From NCBI GenBank assembly GCA_025738555.1, contig JAOVFP010000015.1:1736001-1800000 (forward strand): a stretch of 64,000 nucleotides of DNA, in the 5' to 3' direction. Under the pieces are notes generated by a model. That model did no database searches. It was not told the origin of the DNA and worked only from the letters and a program-made list of their open reading frames with translations. Both the position numbers and the translations under genes were made by a program. Positions 22,412-34,923 of the stretch are shown here, piece by piece. Source of the stretch: Cyathus striatus. Taxonomy: Eukaryota; Basidiomycota; Agaricomycetes; Agaricales; Nidulariaceae. Numbering within the stretch: the stretch's first letter is position 1; each line of letters starts with the position of its first letter.

Positions 22412-24940
22412 ATGAGCCTAAGCATCCTGCTATGGTCTGCTCTTCTGCATCTTCTGGTCTCTTCCGCCTTTTCATTAGACCAAAGTCCTCCGCTCGAACA
22501 GCCGCAAGTAAAGCTTGATAACGCAACAGTTACAGGCAAAATGGAAAACGATCTAACCATGTTCCTAGGAATTCCGTTTGCACAACCACCGTAACCTCTT
22601 TACCTCTTCATTATCGGGGCCAACTAACCGGTCTTCCAACGTTTCAGTGTAGGAGATCGGCGCTTCCGGGTCCCAGAAGCCCTTCCGCCGTATACGGATA
22701 ATTTCACCGCCATCGACTATGGCCCATCGTGTCCTCAGCAGAATGTATCAGATCTCCCTATTCCGACACTTTCAGTCCTTGCAAATATTTCAAATTATTT
22801 CAATGACCAGAGCACCGAAAATGAGAGCGAAGATTGTAAGAATATTTCAATTGTCTTAAGACTAAGAGAATGTACTGATTGTTTAAAGGTCTTACGATAT
22901 CTATCATTAGACCACCTAATACTACAGCAGAATCCAACCTTCCCGTGGTGTTGGTACGTCGGAATCAAGCTTGATTGCGTTCCAGGCCCACTGAAAATCA
23001 TGGTAGTGGATATATGGAGGTGCTGCATGCTCGAGAGGCTCTGTTTATCATTCTAACTTAGCAGAATTCAGGCGGGTTTGAAACTGGGGACATTAAAGAG
23101 TCAGTACCTGGCTTCTCCCTATCTTCAGTTATCTAAATCCTAAAACTGTATAGATACGATGATAATGCTGTCCATCTTGTCACACGTTCCATTGAACTCG
23201 ACAAACCAGTTATATATGCCGCAATGAATTACAGGCAAGATTATATACTCCATACTTTTAGACGCACATCTAAGCGTACACATTAGACTGAATGGTATAT
23301 GCTACCCGCTTATCTTGTTCTTCAACACATGACCTTGCATGACCCCATCCCGCAGGTTTTGGCTTTTTAGCTAGCCGAGAAGTCGAACAAGCCCGCGTGG
23401 GCAATTTAGGACTTCGGGACCGTACGTCTTCATCCTCCACCCCACTCATTATTTATCCTTCATCGCGTATATTCCTGACGATCTGAAGCCATAATGCAGA
23501 ACGCGAAGCGATGCGATGGGTTAACAAATACATCGTGGAATTTGGAGGAGACCCAAATAAGACCATTTTGTAAAACCTTTTTCTTCCGTCACCTTTCTCG
23601 ATTTCCTGAATTGTGAATTTGCCTTTTGTAGATGGGGTGAGTCCGCGGGGGCTATTTCTGTTTCACTGCAGATGCTCGTGAACGATGGTGACCCGGAAGG
23701 CTTATTCCGAGGTGCCTTCATGCAGTCAGGAGCTCCCATTCCCGTGGGGAATGTCACTGGCGGGCAGGTACGCGTTCCACAGCGCCCACATGCTTCCCGC
23801 GAACAGTATTCATAGCCTCGGGTTATCAGAAGTACTACGATGCAATGGTGGATGAAACTGGATGCTCCGGATCCAACGACACACTGGCATGCTTGCGTAC
23901 CGTTCCATATGGAACTCTTAAGACGGCAATCGACAGAACACCAAACTACTATTCCTATCAGGTGAGCTTCTTAACATCAAGGTTGTACTGCCGCGAAGGA
24001 TTTAAGCTGTCAAGTCTCTTGTCTTGGCATGGAGTCCGAGAGCGGATGGAGAATTTCTGCCAGATAACCCGCAGCGCCTGGTCCAACAAGGAAAGGTTGC
24101 TAATGTTTCGATGGTGAATGGTGCGTGTTCGGGTTAGTAATTACTCGTTGAACTTACTGACAAACGGGCCCGCTCCTTATACAGGCAACTGCGACGACGA
24201 GGGAACTGTATTTTCACTCTCGAGTCTCAATGTTACGTGCGGAACTTGTTTATTGCTTGTTTACCTCGTATTCATTGCTTTGACATTTCCAAAGTGACGA
24301 CGATGAATTCAGACAGTATATAGAGAAAGTCTGGATTCCTGAGGGTAATTCCTCTGAGATAGATCGCGTGCTCCAACTTTACCCGGCAGATGTAGTGGAT
24401 GGCTCACCTTTTAATACCTGGATCTTCAATGCCCTTACCGGACAATACAAAAGGATCGCGGCCTTCCAAGGCGATGTTGTTTTTCAAGCGTCAAGAAGGT
24501 CATTCCTTCAGCAGCGTTCTGGAAAACAGAAAATCTGGTCTTTCTGTATGTCCTCCGCTCCATGTCAATATTGTTCCCGTCTTACGTCTCGATGTGATGC
24601 AGTAAGCAAGCGCGCAAAAGAAACACCATTTCTAGGATCAGTAAGTCTAGCATTCTTCACCCGCGAAAGAGTCATGCGGTACCGGTAGACTGAGTTTGTT
24701 TTTATTACATAGTACCATAGCTCCGACCTCAAAGAGCATATCATGACCGATCACGTCGTGTATTTTGCATACTCACTGAATCCTAATGAAGATGACGAGG
24801 ACTCGTGGCCAGAATATACAGCCGATTCTCCAAAACTTTACACATTCCCTCCCACCGGAGAACCTCATGTCACGAACGACACGTACCGTGCGGAACCTAT
24901 CGCATATTTAACGAATATGTCATTGGTGCATCCTCTTTAG
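22412..24940 (+). CDS. Secreted type-B carboxylesterase/lipase
   Basis: Alpha/beta-hydrolase of the carboxylesterase-B family, predicted to hydrolyse carboxylic esters outside the cell. A signal peptide (SILLWSALLHLLVSSAFS) opens the protein. The family signature FLGIPFAQPP precedes the first intron, and the oxyanion-hole Gly run (WIYGGGF) is assembled by splicing. The nucleophile elbow is GESAG, the acidic triad member lies in CDDEGTVF, and the catalytic His in GSYHSSDL. About 14 exons can be followed without a frame break to the stop at 24938-24940. Two details matter for annotation: the intron after 23234 begins with GC rather than GT, and the next exon is only 8 nt (23287-23294), needed to give RLNGFGFL. 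Several NxS/T sites suit secretion. Substrate unknown. Confidence 0.9.
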
Positions 24941-25304
24941 GTTTTCGATGCTCGTCTGCGGGAAGCTATCTCTCCATTTAGTTACCTGTATTCAATATAT
25001 CACCAGTACAAGCAAGGCCATAAGATTAGAGCTGAAATTAGTACCTACGTAACCTCGTTTGATACAAAGTCAGTAATATCTATTCGTGGCTCAAGAGATC
25101 GCTTCGTGAGCTGCATGGGAATCTATTTCTACCCGCTGATGGATATGCAAGATGAGAAAAGGTTTTAAACGCTTCTCGCCCGGTTATAGAGCTACAAAAG
25201 ACGATAAAGATATAGAAAAAAAGTACAAACATTAACATGGATTATGCAAAACCGAACTGAAACCAGAGGTATACAAAAGAAAGAGATAAGACTGAAAATA
25301 CCCG
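24941..25304. other. Tail-to-tail intergenic region
   Basis: 364 bp between the convergent carboxylesterase and RAPTOR genes, holding both 3' UTRs. Nothing else is seen. Confidence 0.5.
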
Positions 25305-28300
25305 CTAAGGAAGCTTGCAGCCCATAACACGTACTGTCACAATAAGATTCAGTCTAAGCTGACAACTATAAAGGTCATGACTTACTGGTTCCATCGGGCT
25401 CACCCAGGGCATACAACATTTCTATTGGATGAAAGACAAGAGAACTGGATCTTGGTATAAACGGTGATGGCAGCATTCGGATGAGTGGTGTATTCAGTCC
25501 AGTTGAAATATTGAACGAGGAAAGCGGATTTGTTTTAGAAAGGGACTGAACAACAGTTCGCTGCGTTCTCCAGCTGGCAGGAGTTATCGCCGACGTACTG
25601 CCATGGCATCTATTAGTCGAAAGTGAATGAATGTAATGAAAATCGACTTACGCAGCAAAGACACCGGAAAGTGGGTGTACATCAAATGCTGCGAGTCCAC
25701 CAGGGTGCATGTCCCACGTTTTCACAGCCGAATCAGATCCTCGTATATCCCATAGCTTCACTTGACCAGTCAGGCTATAGAAACATCGTTAATAGACTGC
25801 ACGTGGGCACGAAGAATAGTACTGCAAGCAGACCTTGCGGATAAGAACTGTCCTCCAAGCGTTGGATGCCAACGAACGTTTTGAACCCACGATCCATGAT
25901 CAGGATATGACCGTACAATCGCGTCCTCCTCTTCTAGCCGTCGATCAAAGATCTTAACCATACCATCAGCGAAGCTGGCAATGAAAGTCTGGGATGATCC
26001 TTGATCAGAAACAATAGCAGTAACAGGACTTTCTGAGTTGGTATCCAAGTCCTATACATATACCGGCATTAAGTGGCAGTTCCATTCGAACTTCATCGGA
26101 AATATACGCACCAGTCCCTGGGTCTCCGTCTGCGCGTCCCAGACTTTGATAAAGTGCGAATCTCCGCCGATCAATAGCGTACCAGCAGTTTGCTTCCAGT
26201 CCATGACCATACCGCTTCCTTGCCTTAACTGAATAACTTCGTTGAGTCCACGGAACGCGCTAACCATCTGGAGCGGTCCTTGCTCAAGAGTGGGATCATA
26301 GTTGCGATACAGCCGTACAATCCCATCCGCTATGACGTGACGTGGTTAATTAACCTCAGCTTTAGAGTTTTACTGCAGAACTAACCGGAGCCAGTGAGGA
26401 CTATTCCACCGACATCTTGATTAATAATGCTAAGAGACGTGACTGTGGTTCCTTTGGGATTGCCGTTGCAGAAATAATTAAGTCTCTTTCGTTGTGACCA
26501 ATCCCAAACACTTTAAAAAGAGGTAAGATGAATGCAGCAAACTTTCAAGAAGATTTACGAACGTGATCATATCAGATTCATTGGCAACCACAAGATGTGG
26601 ATCGTACGAGTGGAATGCCATAGTCAATGGATGACCGGTAATCTGAAGCGTTGCGACAGGCCTGTCCCACCGTGAAGTTTCTAGCGTGATGTTAGCGTAT
26701 AACACAAACATCTGATTGATTCAGCGCACCAGCAGCGGTGGACTGAGAAAGAGTCTCCTGAATGATCTTCTCATTGCGTTGCTGCCTCCACACTTGATAA
26801 TTGTACTGAATGCTACCGGGTTCATCAACTTCTGCTTGCTGTGAAGATATATCAGTTTTTGTGTGCAAAAGTACTATCTTCTAGATGACATACCCTCATT
26901 TGAGGTTCTTTGAAGTACTCGCAGCACCAATCAAAGAATGTACTCTTCAGCGGTAGAACATCCCGGATTCCAGCCCCCGTACCAAGACCCAAGTTAACGC
27001 TGCTTGCCGTCTCTGTCGAAAAGGTACTGTTACTCGGGCTGGGGATCGTTCCTCCACTGTAATGTCTCTTCTCTCCAGGGTGCCTACGTGCCCTAAGTCG
27101 TAACAAATCCTCCTCTATCAACGCATCTATAACATCACATGCTGTGAAGCCCTCAGATATATCTCTGGAATAATGAGGTGGAGGAGAATTTTGCAACTGG
27201 CGATAGTATTGATGACTATGAGTGCTCCCTCCCTGCGGAGTCGGAGGTCGGGAGTACGGAGAAGTATACTGCGCAACATTAAGATTAGGCGATGGAGGCC
27301 GCGAAACGTCCGGGATTTCTGGTTTATGCTTATCATGATGCACCGCTCCTCCAGGTGATGATCTCCCATCGCTGCCGTCAAGAGACGGGAACGCAATTCC
27401 ATTAGCTAGTGACTTGAGAGCGTTTGCAAAAGATGACGTCCTGCGGATAGTATTAGAAACACCCTGAGAAATTGTGCTCGTCATGGTATCGCTCCTGTTC
27501 AAGCCAGGTCTCTCTCCCATAGGGGAAGGCGGGGGAAGATTATACGAAGAAGAGGTGGACACAATCGAAGGCACGCGAGATCCACCTAAGATACCACCAC
27601 CAATCTGCGGGGAGCCTCTCTTCTCCGGGGGCACTGTAGGCGGGATGCCCAACGACGACCCTTCGAGATGCGTGAAAGGACTTTCTAATAAGAGCGCCAC
27701 AATATAATCCACAATCGTCTGCGCGTTTGTCGCCACTTCATGGTACGGATCCACCGACAAATCGAGGAGCACGACAAAGATAGTGAAGAAAGATGACAGC
27801 AGCACGCGACTCTGCTCCCTCATTTCGTCTTCGGGAACCTTATCCAACCAATCCGCAACCGCCGCACTCGTCACGTCTTCATCCTGAAAGTGACTTTGCA
27901 TATATCCGCCCGTCTGTCCCGTCACCCTCCACTTCCTATCTTCCTCCCAATACAACCACGCACAAACAACAAAATATCCTCTCCACTCCTTTACTAAACA
28001 GCTAATCACAACAAGTAACTCCTTCCTGCACATAGGGCTGGCGTCGTCCTTAATAGCCAAAGTCGCGCCGGTAGCAACAGCAACCTCCATCCTGAAATGT
28101 ACTCTCTCATCAAGATGAAACATCGTCCCAGTCCCGCCTCCGCCTTGCTGATTCGGATCGGCAGACCCAGCAGCACCCATGAATGTCCCAAGCGCATAAA
28201 GTGCCGCGCTCCTCACTTCCGCCGAATCATCCGATAACATCTGAATAAGCCTATCCTGAGTCCCCCTATCAACACCATAAACCTTAATATCATCATTCCC

Positions 28301-30761
28301 GTCCCACATCTGCGCAATACACAGCGTCGTCCACTGCCTCAGCAAAAAGTCCGGCTCATCAAGCCTGTCGTAGCAGTTATCGAAAACGCGCTCGTTGAGG
28401 CAGGCCATTTGCCCATGTGGGAAGTCCCTGGAAATTGAGGCAAGGATGAACGAGCACATTGCCTTGTGCTCAGAGCTATTCGGCAGGATATCGTCATTCT
28501 TGATGGCCAATACGTTCGCGAAATATTTATATCCCTGATTATTGAACAGATCCATTTGAACGGAGGGGTCAACAGCTAAAATCCTCGCCCAGATGAATAT
28601 TAACACAGGGCGCAAATCCTGGCCAGCAGCCTGAAGCAACTTGCTAATATACGGGAAAATACCAATGGTCAACACGAGATGTACTGCCCACGGGCCTAAA
28701 TCGACAAACTGGGACAGCAGAATCAACGCGCGCAGGCGATGGGGCTGCGATAATAGCACTTGCAGCACAATGGGTAGCTGGTCGGGTGGTTTCCTAGGAA
28801 CAAGATGCGGCTCAGGATTGCTCCCATTCAAGCCATAATCGTGCTGCGCAGATCCGTTAGCAGGCGCTTCTCCGTTCGGCGAATACGACCTTTGATCACC
28901 AGGCGGAAGACTCATCGGTCCCTTCCTTGTCAATGCAGAACCACCCCTCGATATCCACACCTCGAACGCCGTTAACTGGTCTGCGAAGAATCTTGAAGGA
29001 ACGTACTGGTACGGTTTCTCGCCAGATGCAGAACTGGTGCTGCTCCCCTTTTGCACATTGGGATCAAGTCGGTTTGTCTGTCCAATTCTACCAGGCTTTG
29101 CACCGAGAGTAGTAACGACAGACATGGCTCCTTTAGCTGAAGCAGATCCTGGAGCTCCAGGATTCTTGAACAACAAGTCGGGAATCTGTCTTAGACACGC
29201 GTCGACTGCCAAATCCCACGTCGCCCATAGAGGGTGAGTGTTAGTTGGCGGAAGGGGAGGCCACGTATGCGGCGTACAATGATAATTCTTCATAATCCTC
29301 TCTGCGAGCAAGAAGTTCCTAAACAGCGACGCGATAAGCAAATCGCACCTATACAAACGGGTGAATATATCCTTCGAAAACGTCGTCCATGCAATCGTAT
29401 CTGTAATTGCTGTGAAAATCCAGTTAAGTTCCCCTAGTGGTGTTCTCCGGTCCTTTAGATCTCCTGGTAGTTGCATGACCATATCCGCGGTAATGTTGTT
29501 GGGTAGATGGTGGCACATGATGAAGTATCGCAGTGCGATGTCAATTGGGGAGGTAAGGCATGATGTAAATACATCTGCAGGTAACTCAGGACAGCTAGGT
29601 AAGGTTTCGTTCGCAGCGCACGCTGCTAATTGTAAGGAGTTCATCATAGGCTGCACGCCCTCTGGATATCCGCCTTGCATCATATTCACTTCATGATCTC
29701 TCCGTTCCGCGAAGACGTTAAAGTTCTGTAAGAGATGCCCAGCAGCAGAGCAGTCCCAGATATATACACCAGGACTTCCAACCCACCCTTGCACCTCTTG
29801 CAACGACACAGGGATGTACTGCGTGTAATTGGCATTGAAGCACCACAGTTCGCCACTGGCGGTAGGTTTGGGGACACCATGTCCATTATAATAGAACAAC
29901 ACGGCATCATCTTTCGCCGCCCTCCGCATACTCTGACAAAACTTCTTCAAGTCCTGCAAACTGGGATCCAAGATAGGCTTATATGAAATCTTCAAACTAA
30001 GACCCTCAAATTGGTGCTTCAAATTCGAGCCTATAGCTTCCAGGGCCTTATGCGAAGGCATGGTATGTGGGTCGACCCAACACTCGAGCACGGCGCAGGG
30101 GTTGGTCTTGATTATATCCGGCGGATCAACGTCGATGTTCAAGCAGAGCACCAGGGCCGCGTGTGCTGTTTTTAGTTTTCCAGGAGCGGGACCGCGCCAT
30201 GGGACAGCTTTCGCGGACCACGGAGGCCCAGGAGTAGGATTTCCACATGTCAAATGGCGTTTCGCAGACCAGTACGGTATAGGCGGAGCAGGATCGGGAA
30301 GCGTCTCGATGCTGTTATCGATTCGGCCGTCCAGGCTTAGTGGGTTTATGTGGTTGGGCGGCTGGTGGCGGGTGTGCGAATGCGAGTGCGAGTTGGAGTG
30401 GTGCGAGTGACGGCGGGCGTGGTGACGAGTTTGGGAGTGGGGAGGATCTGAGCGGGATGCTGAGCGTTGTTCGCGCTCTGTGTCGGAGTCAGAGCTTCGT
30501 GTGCGGGACTTTCTGCTTGAACCTGGGGCTTGTTAGATCTAGATCCGGCTGGGATGCGTGTGGTAGTGTGAACTTACCTGTAGTGAACCGAGGTCTCTGT
30601 CCTTGTTGAGCCTGTTGCTGCTGAGCCTGTTGTTGTAGCTGCTGCTGCTGATAGTACTGTTGTTGAAGTTGCTGGTGGTGATACTGCTGCTGTTGCTGGT
30701 AATACTGTTGGTGTTGCTGCTGCTGCACCTGCTGATGATGCGCAGGATTTTGAGCGTACAT
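25305..30761 (-). CDS. KOG1: RAPTOR/Kog1/Mip1, scaffold subunit of TORC1
   Basis: Scaffold subunit of TOR complex 1, which presents substrates to TOR kinase and couples nutrient state to growth. Exon 1 (30761-30578) encodes a poly-Gln N-terminus. Exon 2 (30522-26894, 3.6 kb) carries a His/Ser-rich segment, then the RAPTOR conserved N-terminal caspase-like domain (ALVLCLNIDVDPPDI, LFYYNGHGVPKPT, VYIWDCSAAGHLL), a long helical repeat region, and a Ser-rich disordered segment. Later small exons give the WD40 propeller (SRWDRPVATLQITGHP, GDSHFIKVWDAQTETQG, FADGMVKIFDRR, LTGQVKLWDIRG) and the family's typical end (GEPDGTIRVMGCKLP) at a stop at 25305. Length is about 1,650 residues, near Kog1. The exon after 26720 uses a 49-nt intron with a good branch site (GCTAACA). 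Confidence 0.95.
30606..30735 (-). repeat. CAG-type repeat tract encoding poly-Gln of RAPTOR
   Basis: An imperfect run of CAG/CAA codons with interspersed His and Tyr codons in the first exon of the RAPTOR gene. Such tracts can vary in length between strains. Confidence 0.8.
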
Positions 30762-31508
30762 CTCTCAAATAACACCGCCTGTATTAGCCTGAGCCAATAT
30801 AATCACACTGTGCAGATTACACGCAAAAAATGCAAATCAGTTTCCGGGAGTCGAATCACCCTTCACACTGTGGGATATCATATTTTTAATGTACGTACCT
30901 TGAATTCCAAGTTGATATTCAAGCTTGTAATGAGATTTGGTGGATGTGGACGTTGGGAGTTAACATGTAAGACAGGGCCCGGGCTGTGTGGGCGTGCTGT
31001 TTAGGTTTTCTGCGTGCGTGTGCGATGTTGGGGAGAATGCTAGTGCGAACAGGCGCTCACTCACTGAACGGGTGTCTTCACGGAAACACAGGGCCGGATT
31101 GGTCAATCAGTTGGTCACGTGCGTAGTTGATGGTGACGCGTTCTAAGTTTATGCCATCGGAAACGTTTACTTTGAAGTTTGTAACTTACTTATATACTTA
31201 TTCACTATTCTCTGAACTTTGCATGCCTCAGCAATCTATATACAAGCGATAGCATGAAGCTATGTACCAATTATCGTCGGTCTCAACCCTCCGTATCTTC
31301 CAGTTCACGGATCTCGCCAAGGCCCAAAATCCTGCTTCACTCCCGCCTCGGAGTGTGAGAATCGGGACCTACAGATAACTTTGAACAATGTATAAACCTC
31401 AACGATATCGATGTTTAGGACTCGGATACTGTTAAACGCAAACCCTATGGATGTAAGCACTTCCCCGATTTCCATTCCTTTAGTACTGTACGCTAAGACC
31501 AACTCCAG
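30762..31508. other. Upstream region of RAPTOR and left flank of kinase copy A
   Basis: About 750 bp. It should contain the promoter of RAPTOR. No gene is supported. Confidence 0.4.
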
Positions 31509-32850
31509 ATTACTTTTGCACTAGTCGATAATCCAGAATGGATGGATTTCTGGTATGATGATGCTACTAAAGCTTGGTTTCTTGAAAAAGGGTACCATCT
31601 ATTCACGCCTATGCTATCGAACCTCCGTCAGTTTCTTGACGAGGATAAGGTTGTCGACATCAATAGCACCGATTATGACTATGAACAGGAGCCGGTTCAT
31701 CTTCAGGAATTTCCGTATCCATTCCCTAGTCACAGCCGGCGATTGGATTCGAAAACGTCTTCGGATCGACTTTATCCACTTGTGAGACTTCTAATGCGTA
31801 TCCCTATATTATTCTAACTTCATGATATCTAGCGTCCTGTTGCTTTCGCTCAAGATTCACAGGGACGACTTGTTGCGTTGAAATTTATTGAAGGCAGCAA
31901 CGAGGAGCATAAATGTCTGCAATTCGTACACTCCCTGAAATTGGACCAGACAAAGGACGCGTGTATCCTTCCCGTGTTGGATTTTTTATTTTTTGCCATG
32001 TGGTGATCACTGGTTTGCCATTATGCCATTGTAAAAGTCATTCCATTCATAAGTGAGGATTTCTAACATAATTTTATAGCTGGTCGCAGCTTTTACCGCC
32101 TTGTAATTGTGAAGATATCCGAGACGTATTGGATTTGATGCATGACATGCTCAAGGTCAGTCTCGTTACATATAATTATAACTTACTACGTGCTTCTTAA
32201 TATCATTATTTAGGCTCTCAGTTTTCTGCACAGGCACAAAATATTTCACCGTGTAAGGGTTTCTTCTGTTATTTCGATCAGGGTATTTCACATTTATTCC
32301 AGACACTATGCAGGGGGAATTGATTTCAACCCTTTTGCATACGATGTAGGTGTACTGAGAATCGTGTTCGCAGAATCCTTCCAGGTGTGCCCTTTCTCCC
32401 TACTTTGTTGTTGGACTCTTGACATTCATTTCGGATCTGTAGTACCTTACCCCGCTTGCACCGATGTTAGCCCCCCTCATCGACAAAATGGTGACAAGAA
32501 AGATTCAAAATAGGTTTACCGCCTCTCAGGCATTGCAATTCCTTGAGGATATGCGCGCGGAACTTACCGAAAAACAGCTCAATGCATCTTCTGAAGATAC
32601 GAGGCTATACATCGAGGACTACGAAGACTACGACCGATGGGCAGGTCTTCCTGCTGATTTTGTGGAGAAATGGGCTGACTATCGTGAACTTCCATTACCG
32701 CCCTCCACAAGGTTTCTTCGTGTTGTTTGCGCATCCCATCCGTGGTTACAGACCCCCACGGCCCGGACAAGGAAGAGTTTTCACCTAATCATGCAGCACT
32801 ACGCCCTTGGTTTATGCATTCTTGATCATGTTGTTCCGGAACATTTTTGA
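31509..32850 (+). pseudogene. Kinase-like gene, copy A, broken
   Basis: Related to copies B and C of this window. It keeps the N-terminal signature (NPEWMDFWYDDATKAWFLEKGY), the lysine segment (GRLVALKFIEGSNEEHKCLQFVHSL) and the C-terminal part (APMLAPLIDKM, RFTASQALQFLEDMRAELTE, EDYDRWAGLPADFVEKWADY). Compared with copy B it has lost most of exon 6, the part with the HRD-Asp, Asn and DFG motifs: after KIFHR it jumps to the segment equal to DTWQGEFGFDPFAYDVG. A 2-nt deletion in that segment shifts the frame. An insertion with frame loss also lies at about 31975-32000, where a stop follows LPVLDFLFFAMW. It cannot make an active kinase. The acceptor before ITFALVDNPEW aligns with that of copy B. 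Confidence 0.8.
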
Positions 32851-34094
32851 ATATATATTTGGAATCGTAAGCATATAATCATTATTACTGTATAGTACTT
32901 AATCATCCTGAAGCTGTATGTAGTTATGACAAGTCACCGTACAATGGAAATTTAGTAAGTACGTACTTATGTGCGCTCTGAGTAGAAAATGAAGTGAAAG
33001 TAAGTAATACTTACTGAGTTAGAGTTAATGGCCACACGCTAAAAATCTTGAGATCTACGAGTTAAAAATATTGGTCACTGTACATAGTTATTGGGCACTC
33101 AGGTTGGGACTTACTTGAATGATGTGAGCTTGATGTAAGCCAAGTTGAGCGGGATGGGATGAACTTGCCGGAGCCTCAAAAACGCCATTTTCTTGATACA
33201 AGATCTTACTCTCCTCCCTCTTGGTCCCTTTCCGTCTCTTGTAGCGTCCACTCACTCGACCTTTCTTTTGCATTCATATCTCAGACAAGACTCTGTCAAC
33301 GATCAAGTAAAGTGGTTCAACTTTGAAAACAGTGCTCAAGATTCACCTAGAATCGCTGTCCTCCTGATATCTATGGTTTTCCAAGATATTACAGTGGTGT
33401 TATGGATGACGATTGGAAGAGCCTGCAAATCATAGACTGGACTTATAAATTGTAACTCTTGTTTACTTATATACTCGAGTACAGTGAGGGGTTTGAAGCC
33501 TGGTTATGATATGAGGTTCCCGGGGTCAATGGGAGACAGGACATTTGAGTTCGTACCATTTCAGCTTCGGTGAAGAGGAAGGAGCTGATAACGATATACG
33601 TTTAGGTGAATTGAGGTTGTTTACTACGCTGGAAGATTTACATATGTGTTCAACTGTATATCAAGGTGCTGGTGCTGAATGACTGGAAAAAAATGCTCCG
33701 TGATTGCGGACAGATCATGGGATTTAGTATAGGGTGAGTAACTATCTACTCACTTTATTTAATATGCTCGAAACGCAGCTGATGGTGGTTTCAAGTGTAT
33801 AGTTTATAAGACCGTTCCACTGGGATTCCTAGAGTACAGGAATGGACGACAGCTCCGTTGCGCTGGGTCTCCTTGCATGAGGTGCACGGAACTGGAAGAC
33901 TAGAAAAAGTTTATGTATTGATTTGTAGTCTTTGTGGAGTGAAAATACTACTTACTATTCGATTTACACTAGGGGGTTGCTAGAGGGAGGATTTTCTAGT
34001 GACAGTGCGACACCGTCAAGAAGATGTCTTGAACACGCCCACGTGATTGAGACTACGGAGTCTATTTTTAGTGTCTATGTTTCGTTGGTGAGCG
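32851..34094. other. Intergenic, no gene seen
   Basis: About 1.2 kb, AT-rich. Short open frames (for example 33193-33435) show no motif and no splice chain. Confidence 0.4.
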
Positions 34095-34102
34095 CATATA
34101 GC

Positions 34103-34475
34103 TAGTGCTGCCGCCACAGCGCAGTGACTGTGCGGGGACTGTGACTGCACTGCAAGATTTCAAACTCAGTCACACTACACAGTGTGTCGCAGTCCTTATG
34201 ATGTACTGTGAATCGACTGTGAAGATCCCGCTGTTGCGTTTCAAAGCACTTGTTCGTTTCCGCTCGCCGGCGCTTCAGAGCGCTTATTCTGTCCCTTAAT
34301 AATTAGATAAGTAATAGGACCCTACTATTTCCTAAAGCAGTAGCTCAGAGAGAGCGCCTTCTGAGCGCCGTCACTTCACAGTGGCTTCACAGCACACTGT
34401 GCCAACTGTGAAGCATCTCACAGTGACATAAAATTTTGCTTCACTGTCACTTTACTACACTCTGCGGCAGCACTA
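34103..34475. mobile_element. hAT-type MITE, 373 bp
   Basis: The ends are a perfect 12-bp inverted repeat, TAGTGCTGCCGC at the left and its complement at the right. It is flanked by the 8-bp direct repeat CATATAGC at 34095-34102 and 34476-34483. An 8-bp target duplication with TAGTGNTGCC-like ends is the mark of the hAT superfamily. The interior is packed with copies of CACTGTGA/TCACAGTG-like motifs, as in hAT subterminal regions. There is no coding capacity, so the element is non-autonomous. Confidence 0.85.
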
Positions 34476-34923
34476 CATATAGCCTATATACTTATTTATC
34501 CAGGACATCCGAATTCCAATTCCAAATATTGATCTACAATTAAGTATCTGAACAAGCATAGCTCAAGATAAATAAATAAAATTGTGTCTTTTAAGTACAC
34601 GGAGAGTATGAGGTTCAGATAACTGTATGTAGATCATTAACAGGTATGAGGAACACGGCGTGCTCCGCTGTCGATTTCCCTGTTAATGGCAAGGGTCCAC
34701 GGGGAAACATCGGTGATTGCGCCAGCTGGTTATTTGCCCTAAGAAAATATTTGACTCTGTTTACATATACATAAGGAGGTTGTAGCGAGATACGAGCGTG
34801 CTGGTTTTACTGTCTCCTTCCCAGACCCTATAGGATGTCTCAATCCTATAGCGGTACACATTTTTTAATCCTAGTTCTATGAGTTATTTGGGAAATTATT
34901 AAGTTGTTTTGATTGATTAGTGG

